In this document: one piece after another, positions 1 through 9,137 of the stretch
How the letters are laid out: every line of letters starts with the position of its first letter
Numbering within the stretch: the first letter of the stretch is position 1
Source: Paenibacillus_V sp046244365
GTDB taxonomy: Bacteria; Bacillota; Bacilli; Paenibacillales; NBRC-103111
NCBI RefSeq assembly: GCF_046244365.1
Contig: NZ_CP176395.1
Coordinates: 7,750,001-7,814,000, forward strand
Direction of reading: 5' to 3'
DNA length: 64,000 nucleotides
The notes under the pieces: generated by a model
Database searches by the model: none
What the model was told of the DNA's origin: nothing
Seen by the model: only the letters and a program-made list of their open reading frames with translations
Position numbers and translations under genes: made by a program

Positions 1-1014
1 CGGATGTACTCGGTGCTCGATACCGACTTTGGCTGGAAAATCGTCGGCGTCGCCTACACGAACGAGCTGCTCGACAACAAGGACACCCTTCAGCTGTCCT
101 ACCTGCTGCTTGGCGTGTTCGGACTCGCGATCACGCTGCTGCTGTCGATCGCAATCTCGCTTCGCCTGACGCGGCCGATCCGGAAGCTGCAGGAAAATAT
201 GAAGCAGGTGGAACGCGGCAACTTCAACATTCGCGCCGACATCGAGCACGAGAACGAGATCGGCCAGCTCAGCCGCGCCTTCAACATCATGGTGAGCCAG
301 ACGAAGGAGCTGATGGAGCGCATCATTTCGACGGAGGAGAGCAAGCGGAAGAACGAGCTGAAGGTGCTGCAGGCGCAGATCAATCCGCATTTTCTGTACA
401 ATACGCTCGATTCGATCATCTGGATGGCCGAGGGCAAGAAGCATGAGGAGGTCGTGCTCATGACGTCTGCGCTCGCGAAGCTGTTCCGCTCCAGCATCAA
501 CAAGGACGACGAGCTGGTGCCGATCCGCGTCGAAATCGACCACATCACGAACTATCTGCTCATCCAGAAAATGCGCTACAAGGACCGGCTCGACTACCAG
601 ATCTATATCGCGCCGGACATTATGCCCTGCAAGACGATCAAAATCATCCTCCAGCCGTTCGTCGAGAATGCGATCTATCACGGCATCAAAAACATGGAGG
701 ACGCCGGCCTCCTTACGATTACGGGGCGGCGCGAGGGCGACCGCATCGTCTTCACGGTGACCGACAACGGCATGGGCATGATGCCGGACAAGGTCGCGCA
801 GCTGCTGCGGCCGGTGATCGCCGCCAGTGCGAACGCTGAGGGAGCGGAGGCGAAAAACTGGCCGCTGAGCGGCTCCCCCGGCGCCAAAGGCCTCGGCATC
901 GCCAACGTCAACGAGCGGATCAAGCTGTACTTCGGCCACGATTACGGCATCGCTTTCGAGAGCGAGCCCGGCGTCGGCACGACGGTTACGATCGTTATCC
1001 CGGTAAACGAGTAG
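1..1014 (+). CDS. Sensor histidine kinase, YesM family (5' truncated by window edge)
   Basis: Membrane histidine kinase of the LytS/YesM type that would phosphorylate an AraC-type response regulator, probably encoded outside the window to the left. The reading frame is open from base 1, so the N-terminal extracellular part is missing. Visible in order: the end of an extracellular sensor domain, a transmembrane helix (about residues 32-52), a HAMP segment with the RPIRKL motif (about 55-105), the His_kinase box QINPHFLYN with the phospho-accepting His near residue 130, and a HATPase domain with an N box (PFVENAIYHG) and G boxes DNGMGM and GLGIANVNERI. A short insertion rich in Ala and Glu separates the two G boxes. 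The next two genes encode sugar-binding proteins on the same strand, so a role in sensing a carbohydrate is likely; the ligand cannot be read from sequence. Confidence 0.93.
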   Translation, partial: RMYSVLDTDFGWKIVGVAYTNELLDNKDTLQLSYLLLGVFGLAITLLLSIAISLRLTRPIRKLQENMKQVERGNFNIRADIEHENEIGQLSRAFNIMVSQTKELMERIISTEESKRKNELKVLQAQINPHFLYNTLDSIIWMAEGKKHEEVVLMTSALAKLFRSSINKDDELVPIRVEIDHITNYLLIQKMRYKDRLDYQIYIAPDIMPCKTIKIILQPFVENAIYHGIKNMEDAGLLTITGRREGDRIVFTVTDNGMGMMPDKVAQLLRPVIAASANAEGAEAKNWPLSGSPGAKGLGIANVNERIKLYFGHDYGIAFESEPGVGTTVTIVIPVNE

Positions 1015-1072
1015 CCACTATTTTGCGGCAAGCTATGAAGATATGCCGCTCACGGAAAGGAGCCTGAAACGG

Positions 1073-2059
1073 ATGCGTATCGGCAAAAAAAAGCTGCTGC
1101 TGCCCGTCCTGCTGGCAGCCGCCGGCGCGCTCGCCTGGTATGCGCTGCAGCCGGCGGGAACGGCGGCTCCCCCGGACTCCAAGCGGGACACGATCATCGT
1201 CGTCCTCAAAACGAACGACATTCTAACGGAGTTTTGGAAGACCGTCGGCGCAGGCGTTAAAGCCGCAGCGCTGGAATTCGACGTCAAGACGGACATCCGC
1301 GGCCCCGTCTCCGAGGCGGCAGCCGACGAGCAGATCCGCATTCTGGAGAAGGCGATCGAGGAAAGACCGCGGGCCATCGTTCTTGCCGCAGCGGACGACG
1401 AGAAGCTCGCCCCGGTTACGGCGCGCATTCGCAAGGCGGGCATCCCGCTCGTCGCGATCGACTCGGGCATGGGGAGCGCGCAAAGCCTGATCGCCCACGA
1501 CAACGTCGAAGCCGGCAGGAAGGCCGGGGACGCGATTGGCGCTGCGATCGGAGGACGCGGCAAGGTAGCGGTCATCGGCTCCGCCCGCGGCTCGGCCGAT
1601 GCGGACGATCGCGAGCAAGGCGTGCTGAAGGCGCTTGCCGCCTATCCGCAGCTCGCACACGCCGGCACCTTCTCCAGCGAGGGCAGCGAGGAACGGGCGT
1701 ACGAGGCTACGCGGCAGCTGCTAGAGACAATGCCGGACTTGAACGGCATCGTCGCGCTGAACGAAGCGGCAACGCTTGGCGCCGCCAAGTGGCTCAAGGA
1801 GCGAAACATGACGGACACGGTGAAGCTGGTCGGCTTCGACAGCTCCATCTACGAAATCATGCTGCTCGAGGAGAACGCGATTCGCGCGACAATCGTGCAG
1901 AAGCCTTTTAACCTCGGCTATTTAGGCGTCAAAACCGCGGTGCAGCTCATCAACGGCGACAGAACGCCCGCCAAAGTCAGCATCGACTCCATCGTCATCA
2001 CGAAAGCGAACATGTACGCGCCGGAAAACCAGAAGCTGCTGTTCCCGTTCGTGGAGTAG
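1073..2059 (+). CDS. Periplasmic-binding-protein-like (RbsB/LacI-type) sugar sensor or binding protein
   Basis: Secreted or membrane-anchored type I substrate-binding protein of the ribose/galactose family (328 aa). I chose ATG 1073 over an upstream in-frame ATG at 1043 because AAAGGAG lies about 10 nt before it and the product then begins with a clean signal or anchor sequence (MRIGKKKLLLPVLLAAAG). There is no lipobox Cys, so the hydrophobic N terminus may stay as an anchor. The core shows the family pattern: IIVVLKTNDILTEFWKTV opens lobe 1, IVLAAADDEKLAPV follows, then a hinge and KVAVIGSARGSADADDREQG. The gene starts 58 nt after the histidine kinase. Family knowledge: such proteins next to YesM kinases often present a sugar to the kinase, so this may be a co-sensor rather than a transport component. 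Confidence 0.85.
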   Translation: MRIGKKKLLLPVLLAAAGALAWYALQPAGTAAPPDSKRDTIIVVLKTNDILTEFWKTVGAGVKAAALEFDVKTDIRGPVSEAAADEQIRILEKAIEERPRAIVLAAADDEKLAPVTARIRKAGIPLVAIDSGMGSAQSLIAHDNVEAGRKAGDAIGAAIGGRGKVAVIGSARGSADADDREQGVLKALAAYPQLAHAGTFSSEGSEERAYEATRQLLETMPDLNGIVALNEAATLGAAKWLKERNMTDTVKLVGFDSSIYEIMLLEENAIRATIVQKPFNLGYLGVKTAVQLINGDRTPAKVSIDSIVITKANMYAPENQKLLFPFVE

Positions 2060-2078
2060 CCTGCCGATTGTATATTGA

Positions 2079-2155
2079 TTAGAAGTCTCCAGCGTCTTCT
2101 ATTTGTTCGCTTTTTTGTAAATCCGGCTATTTAGAAGCCTTTACCGTCTCTTATA
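2079..2155. repeat. Dispersed 25-nt inverted-repeat family, cluster A (2 copies)
   Basis: Two copies, at 2079-2103 and 2131-2155, in the gap between the two sugar-binding genes. Each begins TTAGAAG, has a CT-containing centre and ends CTTAT or TTCTATT, so the ends are partly complementary. They match the copies at 37450-37639 closely and share length and end pattern with the clusters at 3541, 44299 and 50717. Confidence 0.6.
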
Positions 2156-2196
2156 TCCATCCTCCCCTACCCTACAAAAGAAAGGAGACATGCCGC

Positions 2197-3498
2197 TTGA
2201 ATCGCCATCGACCTTCAACGCGCCGAGCCGCTGCCCGCTTCGCGCCTGTGCTGACGCTGACGCTGACCTTGCCGCTGTCTCTGCTGACGACGGCTTGCTT
2301 CGGCGGCGCGGCCCCCGCGCCTAGTCCGAGCGGCACCGGCAACAAAGCGCTGATCAAATTCGTCGCAGCCGAATACAGCACGGCGACGAAGCCTTATATG
2401 GAGAAGCTGGTGCGGGAATTCGAAAGCCAGTATCCGGACATCCGCGTCGAGCTTCAGGTAATCAACTGGGACATTCTCGAAATGATGTACAACTCGATGA
2501 TCAGCAAAAACCAGCCGCCCGATCTGCTCACGGTGAACACGTACATTCAATATACGAAGGATGGCATGCTGAACGATATGAACGGCATGCTATCGCCGCA
2601 GCTGAAAGCGAAGCTGTACCCGTTCTTCATGGAAACGGACAATCTGAACGGGGTGCAGTATGCGATACCGTACGTCGCTTCCGTACGCAATTTGTACTAC
2701 AACAAAGATATTTTCGACGAAGCCGGGCTGACCGAGCCGCCGGCAACGTGGCTGGAGCTGGAAACCGCCGCGCAGCGGATCAAATACACGAAGAAAGCGG
2801 ACGGCTTCGGCGTCGACTTGACGGACAACGAGAGCCAGGCGTATTTATCGTATTTTTTCTTCGGGGCGGGCGGCGGTTGGATGAAGGACGGCAAATGGGC
2901 GATCAACTCGCCGGAAAACATCGAAGGACTCACCTTTCTCAAAAAGCTGTACGACAACTGGCTGACCGATCCGGAGCCGACGGTGACGACGCGCGACGAA
3001 AAGCATCGTATCCTCGGCAACGGCAAGCTCGGGATGATGATATCCGGTAACTATTTCACGTCCGTCGTGCCGCGGGAGTTTCCCGGGCTGAAATACGGCG
3101 TCGGGCCGCTCCCGGTCAAGGACGGGCAAAAGCCGATTTCGTTCGGCGTACACGATATGCTCCTGTCGTTCAAGACCGACCATACGAACAAGGAAGCGAT
3201 CTCGAAGTTTCTCGATTTCTTCTATGACGATGCGCGCTACGAGGAGTTTACAACCCGGGAGGGTTTTGTCCCTGCGACGAAAACGGTTGGCGATAAAGCA
3301 TCTTCGCGGAGCAAGCAAATGAAGGCGTTTATGGACGAGCTCCAGGTCGCCAAGTTTTATCCGCTGCGCGAGGAAGCGTGGCCTGCCGTCATGGACGCGA
3401 CTCGCAAGCTCGGCGAAGCGGTACTGCTCGGTCAAATGTCGCCGACGGAAGCGCTCAACCAGCTGCAGCAGGTGGCGGTCAGCAAGAGCGGCAAGTAG
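2197..3498 (+). CDS. ABC transporter extracellular solute-binding lipoprotein (sugar type)
   Basis: Lipid-anchored carbohydrate-binding protein of solute-binding family 1 (433 aa). It starts with TTG at 2197, supported by AAAGGAG nine nt upstream. An Arg-rich n-region and hydrophobic core lead to the lipobox LTTAC with lipidated Cys34. The mature part shows the family landmarks: KPYMEKLVREFESQYPDI near the N terminus, the PPDLLTVN segment, an IPYVASVRNLYYNKDIFDEAGL block and GKLGMMISGNYF. No permease follows directly; the next forward transport genes start at 6630 with their own binding protein. It may serve those permeases or a distant transporter, or work with the adjacent kinase and RbsB-like protein as a sensing set. 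The substrate is unknown. Confidence 0.9.
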   Translation: MNRHRPSTRRAAARFAPVLTLTLTLPLSLLTTACFGGAAPAPSPSGTGNKALIKFVAAEYSTATKPYMEKLVREFESQYPDIRVELQVINWDILEMMYNSMISKNQPPDLLTVNTYIQYTKDGMLNDMNGMLSPQLKAKLYPFFMETDNLNGVQYAIPYVASVRNLYYNKDIFDEAGLTEPPATWLELETAAQRIKYTKKADGFGVDLTDNESQAYLSYFFFGAGGGWMKDGKWAINSPENIEGLTFLKKLYDNWLTDPEPTVTTRDEKHRILGNGKLGMMISGNYFTSVVPREFPGLKYGVGPLPVKDGQKPISFGVHDMLLSFKTDHTNKEAISKFLDFFYDDARYEEFTTREGFVPATKTVGDKASSRSKQMKAFMDELQVAKFYPLREEAWPAVMDATRKLGEAVLLGQMSPTEALNQLQQVAVSKSGK

Positions 3499-3540
3499 GG
3501 CCGCCTTGCGGCTGCCTTACTGACGGGTCCATCAGTCATG

Positions 3541-3764
3541 TTAGCGGATTTACGAGGCGTTATATTCGGCCAAGCGGACAAAACGGACGGGATAGCGGAC
3601 TTTCGCGGTCTTATTCGACCGTTTTGGAACAGCCCTCTAAGGGAAATGGCGAAATAACACCCCCAAAATCCGCTATTGCTCGAACGTGACAAACTACCGT
3701 AATATAAGCACTCGAAAATCCGCTATTGCTCGAACAAAACATATGCACTCGAAAGTCCGCTATC
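3541..3764. repeat. Dispersed 24-25-nt inverted-repeat family, cluster B
   Basis: The gene-free gap 3499-3908 holds at least five copies. Two are forward (3541-3564 beginning TTAGCGGATT, and 3592-3615 beginning ATAGCGGACTTT and ending TCTTATT). Three are in the opposite orientation (3653-3677, about 3701-3727, about 3740-3764), recognised by the terminal words AAATCCGCTATT or AAGTCCGCTAT. No coding potential is convincing here. Apart from these and the terminator at 3833-3875 I see nothing else in the gap. Confidence 0.65.
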
Positions 3765-3832
3765 CCCGACCACATCGCTCAAACAGCAGCCGCCCCCCTG
3801 AAAATTACCGATGGAGAAGCTGCCTCATGCCC

Positions 3833-3875
3833 CAAAAAAAGAACGACCCGGCTGCAAAGCGCAGCCGAATCGTCC
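3833..3875 (-). terminator. Rho-independent terminator of the GGDEF/EAL gene
   Basis: Read on the reverse strand, a hairpin pairs CGGCTGC with GCAGCCG, extended by ACGA/TCGT after a small internal mismatch, and is followed by a run of seven T. It lies about 35 nt downstream of the stop codon of the reverse gene ending at 3909. Confidence 0.8.
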
Positions 3876-3908
3876 TTCCGGTAATGTTATATGCGGGAAC
3901 GGCGGATC

Positions 3909-6332
3909 TCAGAGATGTGCCTGACGGAGCCGAAGCAGCTCGGTCAATCGCTCGGTGTCAAGCGGATAGCTGATATAGAAGCCCTGCACGTAGTCGCAGC
4001 CGATCTGCTTCAACAAGCTTAGCTGCTCCGCCGTTTCTACGCCTTCGGCGACAGCCGTTAGACCAAGGTTATGGGTAAGCGCGATAATGGATTGCAAGAG
4101 TGCCTGATCTTTATCATTTTTATGAACGTCTTTGAGAAACACGCGGTCGATCTTAAGCTTATCGATCGGCAGCGTCTTCAGTTGATGCAGCGAAGAGAAC
4201 CCGGTCCCGAAATCGTCGATCGAGATCGACACCCCTGCCTGCTTCAATACGTTGAGACGGTTGACGTTCTCGTCCGGATTTTCGAGGAGCCCATCCTCCG
4301 TAATTTCCAGATTGACGCACTGCGGACGGATGCGCGTTTCCTCAATAATGCGAAGCACGCTCTCGGCAAAGCCGACCTTCTTGAACTGCCGCGGAGATAC
4401 GTTCACATTGACGATAAACGAATACCCGCATTCGCGCTCCCACGACATATACTGGTGGCAAGCCGTCCGTAGCACCCACTCGAAAATTTCGCCCGAAAGC
4501 CCCGCGTCCTCGGCCAGGGAAATAAATTTAACGGGCGGAACGATACCCAGCTCGGGCGAATTCCACCTGATTAATGATTCAACTCCGTAAAAACCCCCCG
4601 TTTCCAGTTCGATAATCGGCTGATACTGCAGAAAAAATTCATTGTTTTGAAGCGCCTTTCTTAAATTCCGCTCGATGCTGACCATCTCGGTCACCCTGCT
4701 GTTCATCTCCGGCTGGAAAAAGTAAAAGGCGTCCTTCCCTTCCCCTTTGGCATGGTACATGGCAAGATCGGCCGCTTTGACCAGCTCCTCCACCGTGCTT
4801 CCGTGATTCGGGAATAAGCTGATTCCGATACTCGCCGTAACGAAAAATAGATGCTCGCCAAGCTGAAACGGTTCTTTGATCGATTCGCTCATCTCCTTGC
4901 ACCGGGCGTACAGCTTTTCGAAGGAAGCGAAGTGCGGGATCAATACGACAAATTCGTCCCCGCCGATCCTTGAAATAACCTCGTCCTCCCGGGTAAAGCG
5001 GCTTAGTCTCTCGGTAAAGCTTTTGAGAAGCTCATCTCCCATGTAGTGCCCCAAACTATCGTTAATCATTTTGAAATTGTCCAGATCTAGGAGAACGAGC
5101 GCAGCTTGCTTTCCCGATTGCGGCGAAGCGACAACCTCTCCCAGCCTTTCGTACAGCAGCAGCCGGTTTGGCAGCCCGGTTAACGAATCGTGATAAGCCA
5201 GATGAACGATTTGCTCCTCGGCCGTTTTGCGGGCTGTGATGTCCTTTCGGATTGCCACGTATTGCTGCTGATTCCCGCTTTCGTCCTTCAACGGAACGAT
5301 CGTCGTATCCAGCCAATGCAGCGAACCGTCCTTCGTCCGGTTGAGAATTTCGTCGCGCCACATGTTCCCTTCCTCGATCGTCCTCCACATATTCGCGAAA
5401 AAGTCCGACGGGTGATGGCCCGAATTCAGGATCCGGTGATCCTTCCCCAGCAGCTGCTCTCTCGAGTAGCCCGAGGCTTCGCAAAAACGGTCGTTGACAT
5501 GAAGGATGGCTCCGTTCGTGTCGGTAATGGTAACGAGGAACGACTCGTCCAGCGCGTTTTTCAGCACCTGCAGCTGTTGGAAGGCTCCGACCAGGTCCTT
5601 CTCCGTCTTGCGCATAGCCGTAACGTCCTGCGTCGTGCCGTACACCTTCGAGCGATCCTCGCGGTCTCCGTGATACATGATGTACACCTCGAGGACGGAG
5701 CCGTCCTTCTTCAGCATTCGGTAGCCGAGTTCCTCCGTATAGTCCGGTCCGTTATTCCGCAGCACATGCCGGTATTTATTCGTGACCAGATGAACGTCAT
5801 CGGGATGCACATGCCGCTGAATGTAATGCTCGGGAGACATGCGCTGATCGATCTCCCCTTTGCGGTAGCCCATCATCTCCATATGCTCGTCGCTTAGCGA
5901 CAATGTATTCGCTTCCAAATCGATCGTCCAAGGGCCCAGCCGCGCAAGCCGCATAGCGTTGGACAGGAACATTTCGTTGGCTGCAAGCTTCTCTTTGATT
6001 GCGGCGCTTGATCGGATCTCGCTAGCTAGCGCTCGGTTCTTCATCCGGACCGTCTGCGTGAACCAGCCCCCCGCAATACCGAGCAGGAAGTAGATAACCA
6101 ATCCCGTGAAAACAGCAGAGAACGAGCCTCCTGTGATCATATAATGCAAAACGATTACGGCCGACGCGTAAACCGCCGATACGATTCCTCCGTTCCGGTT
6201 CCATAAATAAATGCTCATCGTAATGAACATGTAGCCGAATAAGCCGATCGTGCCTTTAGGGATTTCTTGAAGCATTATTACGGGGTATACCATCGCATAA
6301 ATAATCGTGACCGTCTTGATGACTGCTCTCAT
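3909..6332 (-). CDS. Membrane PAS-PAS-GGDEF-EAL protein (cyclic-di-GMP turnover)
   Basis: Predicted cyclic-di-GMP enzyme anchored in the membrane (807 aa from the ATG at 6332). An in-frame ATG at 6425 has no ribosome-binding site; the 6332 start has GAAAGGA and GGAAG 10-16 nt upstream and gives a Met directly before the first hydrophobic helix. Order: three or four transmembrane helices (about 1-95), a short linker helix, two PAS domains (about 115-235 and 255-375, the second ending in the DITARK linker), GGDEF (intact GGDEF at 457-461 within RIGGDEFVVLIP) and EAL. In the EAL domain the signature is E585-S-L (ESLIRW), with Ala replaced by Ser. The downstream catalytic motifs DDFGTGFSSL and EGVET are intact, so phosphodiesterase activity is still possible. 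The balance of synthesis and hydrolysis cannot be told from sequence. It stands alone between two forward sugar-uptake clusters. Confidence 0.9.
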   Translation of the reverse strand: MRAVIKTVTIIYAMVYPVIMLQEIPKGTIGLFGYMFITMSIYLWNRNGGIVSAVYASAVIVLHYMITGGSFSAVFTGLVIYFLLGIAGGWFTQTVRMKNRALASEIRSSAAIKEKLAANEMFLSNAMRLARLGPWTIDLEANTLSLSDEHMEMMGYRKGEIDQRMSPEHYIQRHVHPDDVHLVTNKYRHVLRNNGPDYTEELGYRMLKKDGSVLEVYIMYHGDREDRSKVYGTTQDVTAMRKTEKDLVGAFQQLQVLKNALDESFLVTITDTNGAILHVNDRFCEASGYSREQLLGKDHRILNSGHHPSDFFANMWRTIEEGNMWRDEILNRTKDGSLHWLDTTIVPLKDESGNQQQYVAIRKDITARKTAEEQIVHLAYHDSLTGLPNRLLLYERLGEVVASPQSGKQAALVLLDLDNFKMINDSLGHYMGDELLKSFTERLSRFTREDEVISRIGGDEFVVLIPHFASFEKLYARCKEMSESIKEPFQLGEHLFFVTASIGISLFPNHGSTVEELVKAADLAMYHAKGEGKDAFYFFQPEMNSRVTEMVSIERNLRKALQNNEFFLQYQPIIELETGGFYGVESLIRWNSPELGIVPPVKFISLAEDAGLSGEIFEWVLRTACHQYMSWERECGYSFIVNVNVSPRQFKKVGFAESVLRIIEETRIRPQCVNLEITEDGLLENPDENVNRLNVLKQAGVSISIDDFGTGFSSLHQLKTLPIDKLKIDRVFLKDVHKNDKDQALLQSIIALTHNLGLTAVAEGVETAEQLSLLKQIGCDYVQGFYISYPLDTERLTELLRLRQAHL

Positions 6333-6556
6333 GAGTGCTGCTTCCGTCCTTTCATCAAAAGTGGCTGTCACCTGAGTGGTGGAACATGCAAGTAACCGGA
6401 ATATTCTCCCAACTGATTTTAACATAGTTCGACATAATGGGTCTACGGAAATAGGAAAATAGAACCAATTCCAACCTACTTCGACAAGTCTCTTCGCGCG
6501 TCTTTCATGCGTCCGAAATGAAATACATTATTCAAGATTTCATGGAGATTATTCCA

Positions 6557-6570
6557 TGTAAGCGCTTCGA
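6557..6570. promoter_or_regulatory. Candidate cre (CcpA) site upstream of the sugar ABC operon
   Basis: TGTAAGCGCTTCGA matches the catabolite-responsive-element consensus TGWAANCGNTNWCA at all but two positions. It lies 60 nt before the start of the binding-protein gene at 6630, a usual place for carbon catabolite repression of a sugar-uptake operon. The two mismatches make this a moderate call. Confidence 0.5.
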
Positions 6571-6629
6571 TAAACGAATTATGATGAGGGGGAAGTGAGA
6601 GAAACCAATTTGGGAAGGGTGGTTCTACG

Positions 6630-8030
6630 ATGAGTAGAAGAACGAAACAATGGATGACCGCCGGAGTCGCTTCGGCCATTGCCCTGATGTCGCTGGCAGG
6701 CTGCGGAGGCGGAGATCCGAAACCGGCTGCGACGAGCGCGAAGCCGAGCGACAGCCCGAAGCCGAGCGAGAGCGCCAAACCGGCGGAAAGCGTGAAGCCG
6801 GCCGATACCGGCAAGAAGCTGACGGGCGAGTTCGAGATCCAATATTTCGTCGGCGGCTACGGCGACAAGTGGTGGAAGCAGATCATCGGCGAATTCCAGA
6901 AAAAATACCCCGACCTCAAAATCAAAGAAACGGCCGGCCCGCAAATTAACGAGCAAACGAAGCCTCGCTGGATTCAAGGCAATCCGCCTGACTTCGTCTA
7001 CATCGACGGCGCTGGCGCCAACCCGCGCACGATGTATCTCGACGGCCAGCTGATGGACCTCACCGACTACCTGAAGGATGCCAAGAACGTCGAGGGCAAA
7101 AAAATTCTCGATCTGCTGATCGCCAAGCCTGAAGAATATACGAAAGGCAAATATTTTACCCTCCCGCTCGTTTTCGGCTCGTGGGGCACGTTCTACGACA
7201 AGGCGCTGTTCAAGAAGAACGGCTGGGAAACGCCGACCGACTGGCAGAGCTTTCTCGCCGTAGGCGACAAAATAAAAGCGGCCGGCGGCATGGACGTCTA
7301 CATGCATACCGGCGTATATCCGTACTACATTAACGGCGGGATGCTCGACGCGACGACCGTTGCGATGAACAACTACGACGGCTCGATCATTACGCGGATC
7401 AACGACCTGGAGAAAGGCATTTTCAAATCCGAGCCGGTCGTCAAAGCGCTCAACCGCATCGTGGAGATGCGCGACAAGGGCTTTATCGCCAAATCGTCGG
7501 TCGCGCTCAACCATACGGACTCGCAAGCCCAGTGGCTGCAGCATAAAGCGGCGTTCATCCCGAACGGCCTGTGGGTCGAGAACGAGATGGCGAAGGACAT
7601 TCCGGCCGGCTTCGAATTCGGCTTCATCCCGTCGATCGGTCAAGACAAAGGCGGCAAATACGTCGCCATCCCGACAACCGCAACGGTAGGCATCGCGAAG
7701 AAAGCGAAAAACCCGGAAGCCGCCAAAGCATTCATCGAATACATCTTTACGGAAGACGCCTCCAAGAAATGGGCGGAGCTGTCCAAAGCCGTCATGAACG
7801 TGAAAACGAACCTCGACAACACGAACGCCAACGCGCTTTCGAAGGAAGCCAACAAGTACTACAGCAATCCGAACACGATCGTCGCGCCGGAAACCGTCAT
7901 TCCGGAGGACCTCGTAAAAGTGCGGAACGACGCGACCGTCGCGCTGACCGAAGGCAAAATCACGCCTGCCGAATGGGGCGACCGGCTGGAAGCCGCCGCC
8001 GATAAAATCCGTGCCAAAGCAACCAAGTAA
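6630..8030 (+). CDS. ABC transporter extracellular solute-binding lipoprotein (carbohydrate)
   Basis: Lipid-anchored binding protein (466 aa) of a carbohydrate uptake system, first gene of a three-gene operon with the permeases at 8169 and 9138. The signal peptide ends in LMSLAGC with Cys25 as the lipidated residue. It is followed by a low-complexity Pro/Ser/Ala/Lys tether (about residues 30-60, repeated KPSES-like units) that holds the domain away from the membrane. The mature domain has the family blocks QIIGEFQKKYPDLKIKE, PPDFVYIDGAG, LPLVFGSWGTFYDKALF and PTTATVGIAKKAKNPEAAK. Start ATG 6630 follows a GAAGGGTGG ribosome-binding region. A cre-like site upstream suggests CcpA control. The substrate is unknown. 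Confidence 0.92.
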   Translation: MSRRTKQWMTAGVASAIALMSLAGCGGGDPKPAATSAKPSDSPKPSESAKPAESVKPADTGKKLTGEFEIQYFVGGYGDKWWKQIIGEFQKKYPDLKIKETAGPQINEQTKPRWIQGNPPDFVYIDGAGANPRTMYLDGQLMDLTDYLKDAKNVEGKKILDLLIAKPEEYTKGKYFTLPLVFGSWGTFYDKALFKKNGWETPTDWQSFLAVGDKIKAAGGMDVYMHTGVYPYYINGGMLDATTVAMNNYDGSIITRINDLEKGIFKSEPVVKALNRIVEMRDKGFIAKSSVALNHTDSQAQWLQHKAAFIPNGLWVENEMAKDIPAGFEFGFIPSIGQDKGGKYVAIPTTATVGIAKKAKNPEAAKAFIEYIFTEDASKKWAELSKAVMNVKTNLDNTNANALSKEANKYYSNPNTIVAPETVIPEDLVKVRNDATVALTEGKITPAEWGDRLEAAADKIRAKATK

Positions 8031-8042
8031 ACCGCTTTGCCC

Positions 8043-8082
8043 GAAAGATAATAAGGGAACGCCGTTTCCCTTGTTATCTTTC
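8043..8082 (+). terminator. Long intra-operon hairpin between binding-protein and permease genes
   Basis: A nearly perfect inverted repeat with about 16 paired bases (GAAAGATAATAAGGGAA against TTTCCCTTGTTATCTTTC) and a loop of five or six nt lies 13 nt after the stop codon of the binding-protein gene. It is followed by CTACTTTTT, a weak T tract. Such hairpins commonly raise the ratio of binding protein to permease by partial termination or mRNA 3' protection; which of the two acts here cannot be told. Confidence 0.7.
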
Positions 8083-8168
8083 CTACTTTTTATCTACGTC
8101 GGCCCTCCTTACGGCCAGCCTTCATCGGCTCGAGCGCGGGAGACCAGCCGGACGGACCGGAGGTTCGT

Positions 8169-9083
8169 ATGAAAGCTAACGCAAGAACGGGAGTCGCCCG
8201 GACCAAACGCAGCTTGTTTATCGCATCGTTTATTTTGCCGACGCTCGCCTTATATGCCCTCTTTTTGCTGTATCCGATGTTCAAGGGCATCTACTTAAGC
8301 TTCTTCGACTGGTCGGGCGGCTCGGAAACTTACAATTACATCGGCTTGGACAACTTCAAGGAAATGTGGAACGACGCCATCATTCCGAAGTCGATTCGCA
8401 ACGACTATATTTTGCTGATCGGCAAAATCATCGGCTTCATGATCATGTCGCTCTTCTTCGCGGTCGTGCTGACCCGCTTCCGGGTAAAAGGCGCGAACTT
8501 TTACAGAAGCGTTTTCTTTATTCCGAACGTGCTGTCCGTGGTCGTCGTCGGGGTGCTCTGGCGCTACATTTACAACCCGAACCTCGGCTTTCTGAACTCG
8601 TTCATCTCGCTCTTTACCGACAAACCGTACGACTACGCCTGGCTCGGCGGCAAATGGGCGATCTTCACCTTAATTCCGCCGTCGATTTGGGCCGGGACGG
8701 GGTTTTCGATCATTTTGCTCATTGCCGGCATTCTGGCGATTCCTTCCACGCTCTACGAGGCCGCGGACATCGACGGCGCTTCGCAGTGGCAGCAGTTCCG
8801 GCACATTTCGCTGCCGCTCATGTGGGAGCAGGTGCAGACATCCGTGCTCTGGATCACGATGACGACGCTCAGCGGGTCGTTCGTCATCGTGAAAATCATG
8901 ACCTTCGAAGGCGGAACCGACAACGCCACTCAGGTGCTCGGCTCTTACTTGTATTACAACGCCTTCAAGTACGGCAAGTTCAGCTATGGCGCAGCAATCG
9001 GCGTGCTTATCCTCGTGCTGGCGCTCATCACGACGGCGGCGCTGCAGCGGCTGATGAAGAGAGAAACAATCGAGCTGTCCTAG
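8169..9083 (+). CDS. Carbohydrate ABC transporter permease (MalF/UgpA type)
   Basis: Inner-membrane permease (304 aa) with about six transmembrane helices, beginning after a short basic N terminus (RTGVARTKRSLFIASFILP). The cytoplasmic EAA loop that contacts the ATPase is clear: EAADIDGASQWQQFRHISLPLM, near residues 197-218. ATG 8169 is preceded by GGAGG. It pairs with the second permease starting 54 nt after its stop. No ATPase gene is present in the operon; in related bacteria a shared MsmX-like ATPase serves many such permeases, which is an inference here. Confidence 0.93.
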   Translation: MKANARTGVARTKRSLFIASFILPTLALYALFLLYPMFKGIYLSFFDWSGGSETYNYIGLDNFKEMWNDAIIPKSIRNDYILLIGKIIGFMIMSLFFAVVLTRFRVKGANFYRSVFFIPNVLSVVVVGVLWRYIYNPNLGFLNSFISLFTDKPYDYAWLGGKWAIFTLIPPSIWAGTGFSIILLIAGILAIPSTLYEAADIDGASQWQQFRHISLPLMWEQVQTSVLWITMTTLSGSFVIVKIMTFEGGTDNATQVLGSYLYYNAFKYGKFSYGAAIGVLILVLALITTAALQRLMKRETIELS

Positions 9084-9137
9084 CGGTGGAGGCCGGAGAG
9101 AGGCTGCTCGCAATTACAGGTTTGGAGGGCGGTCAAC

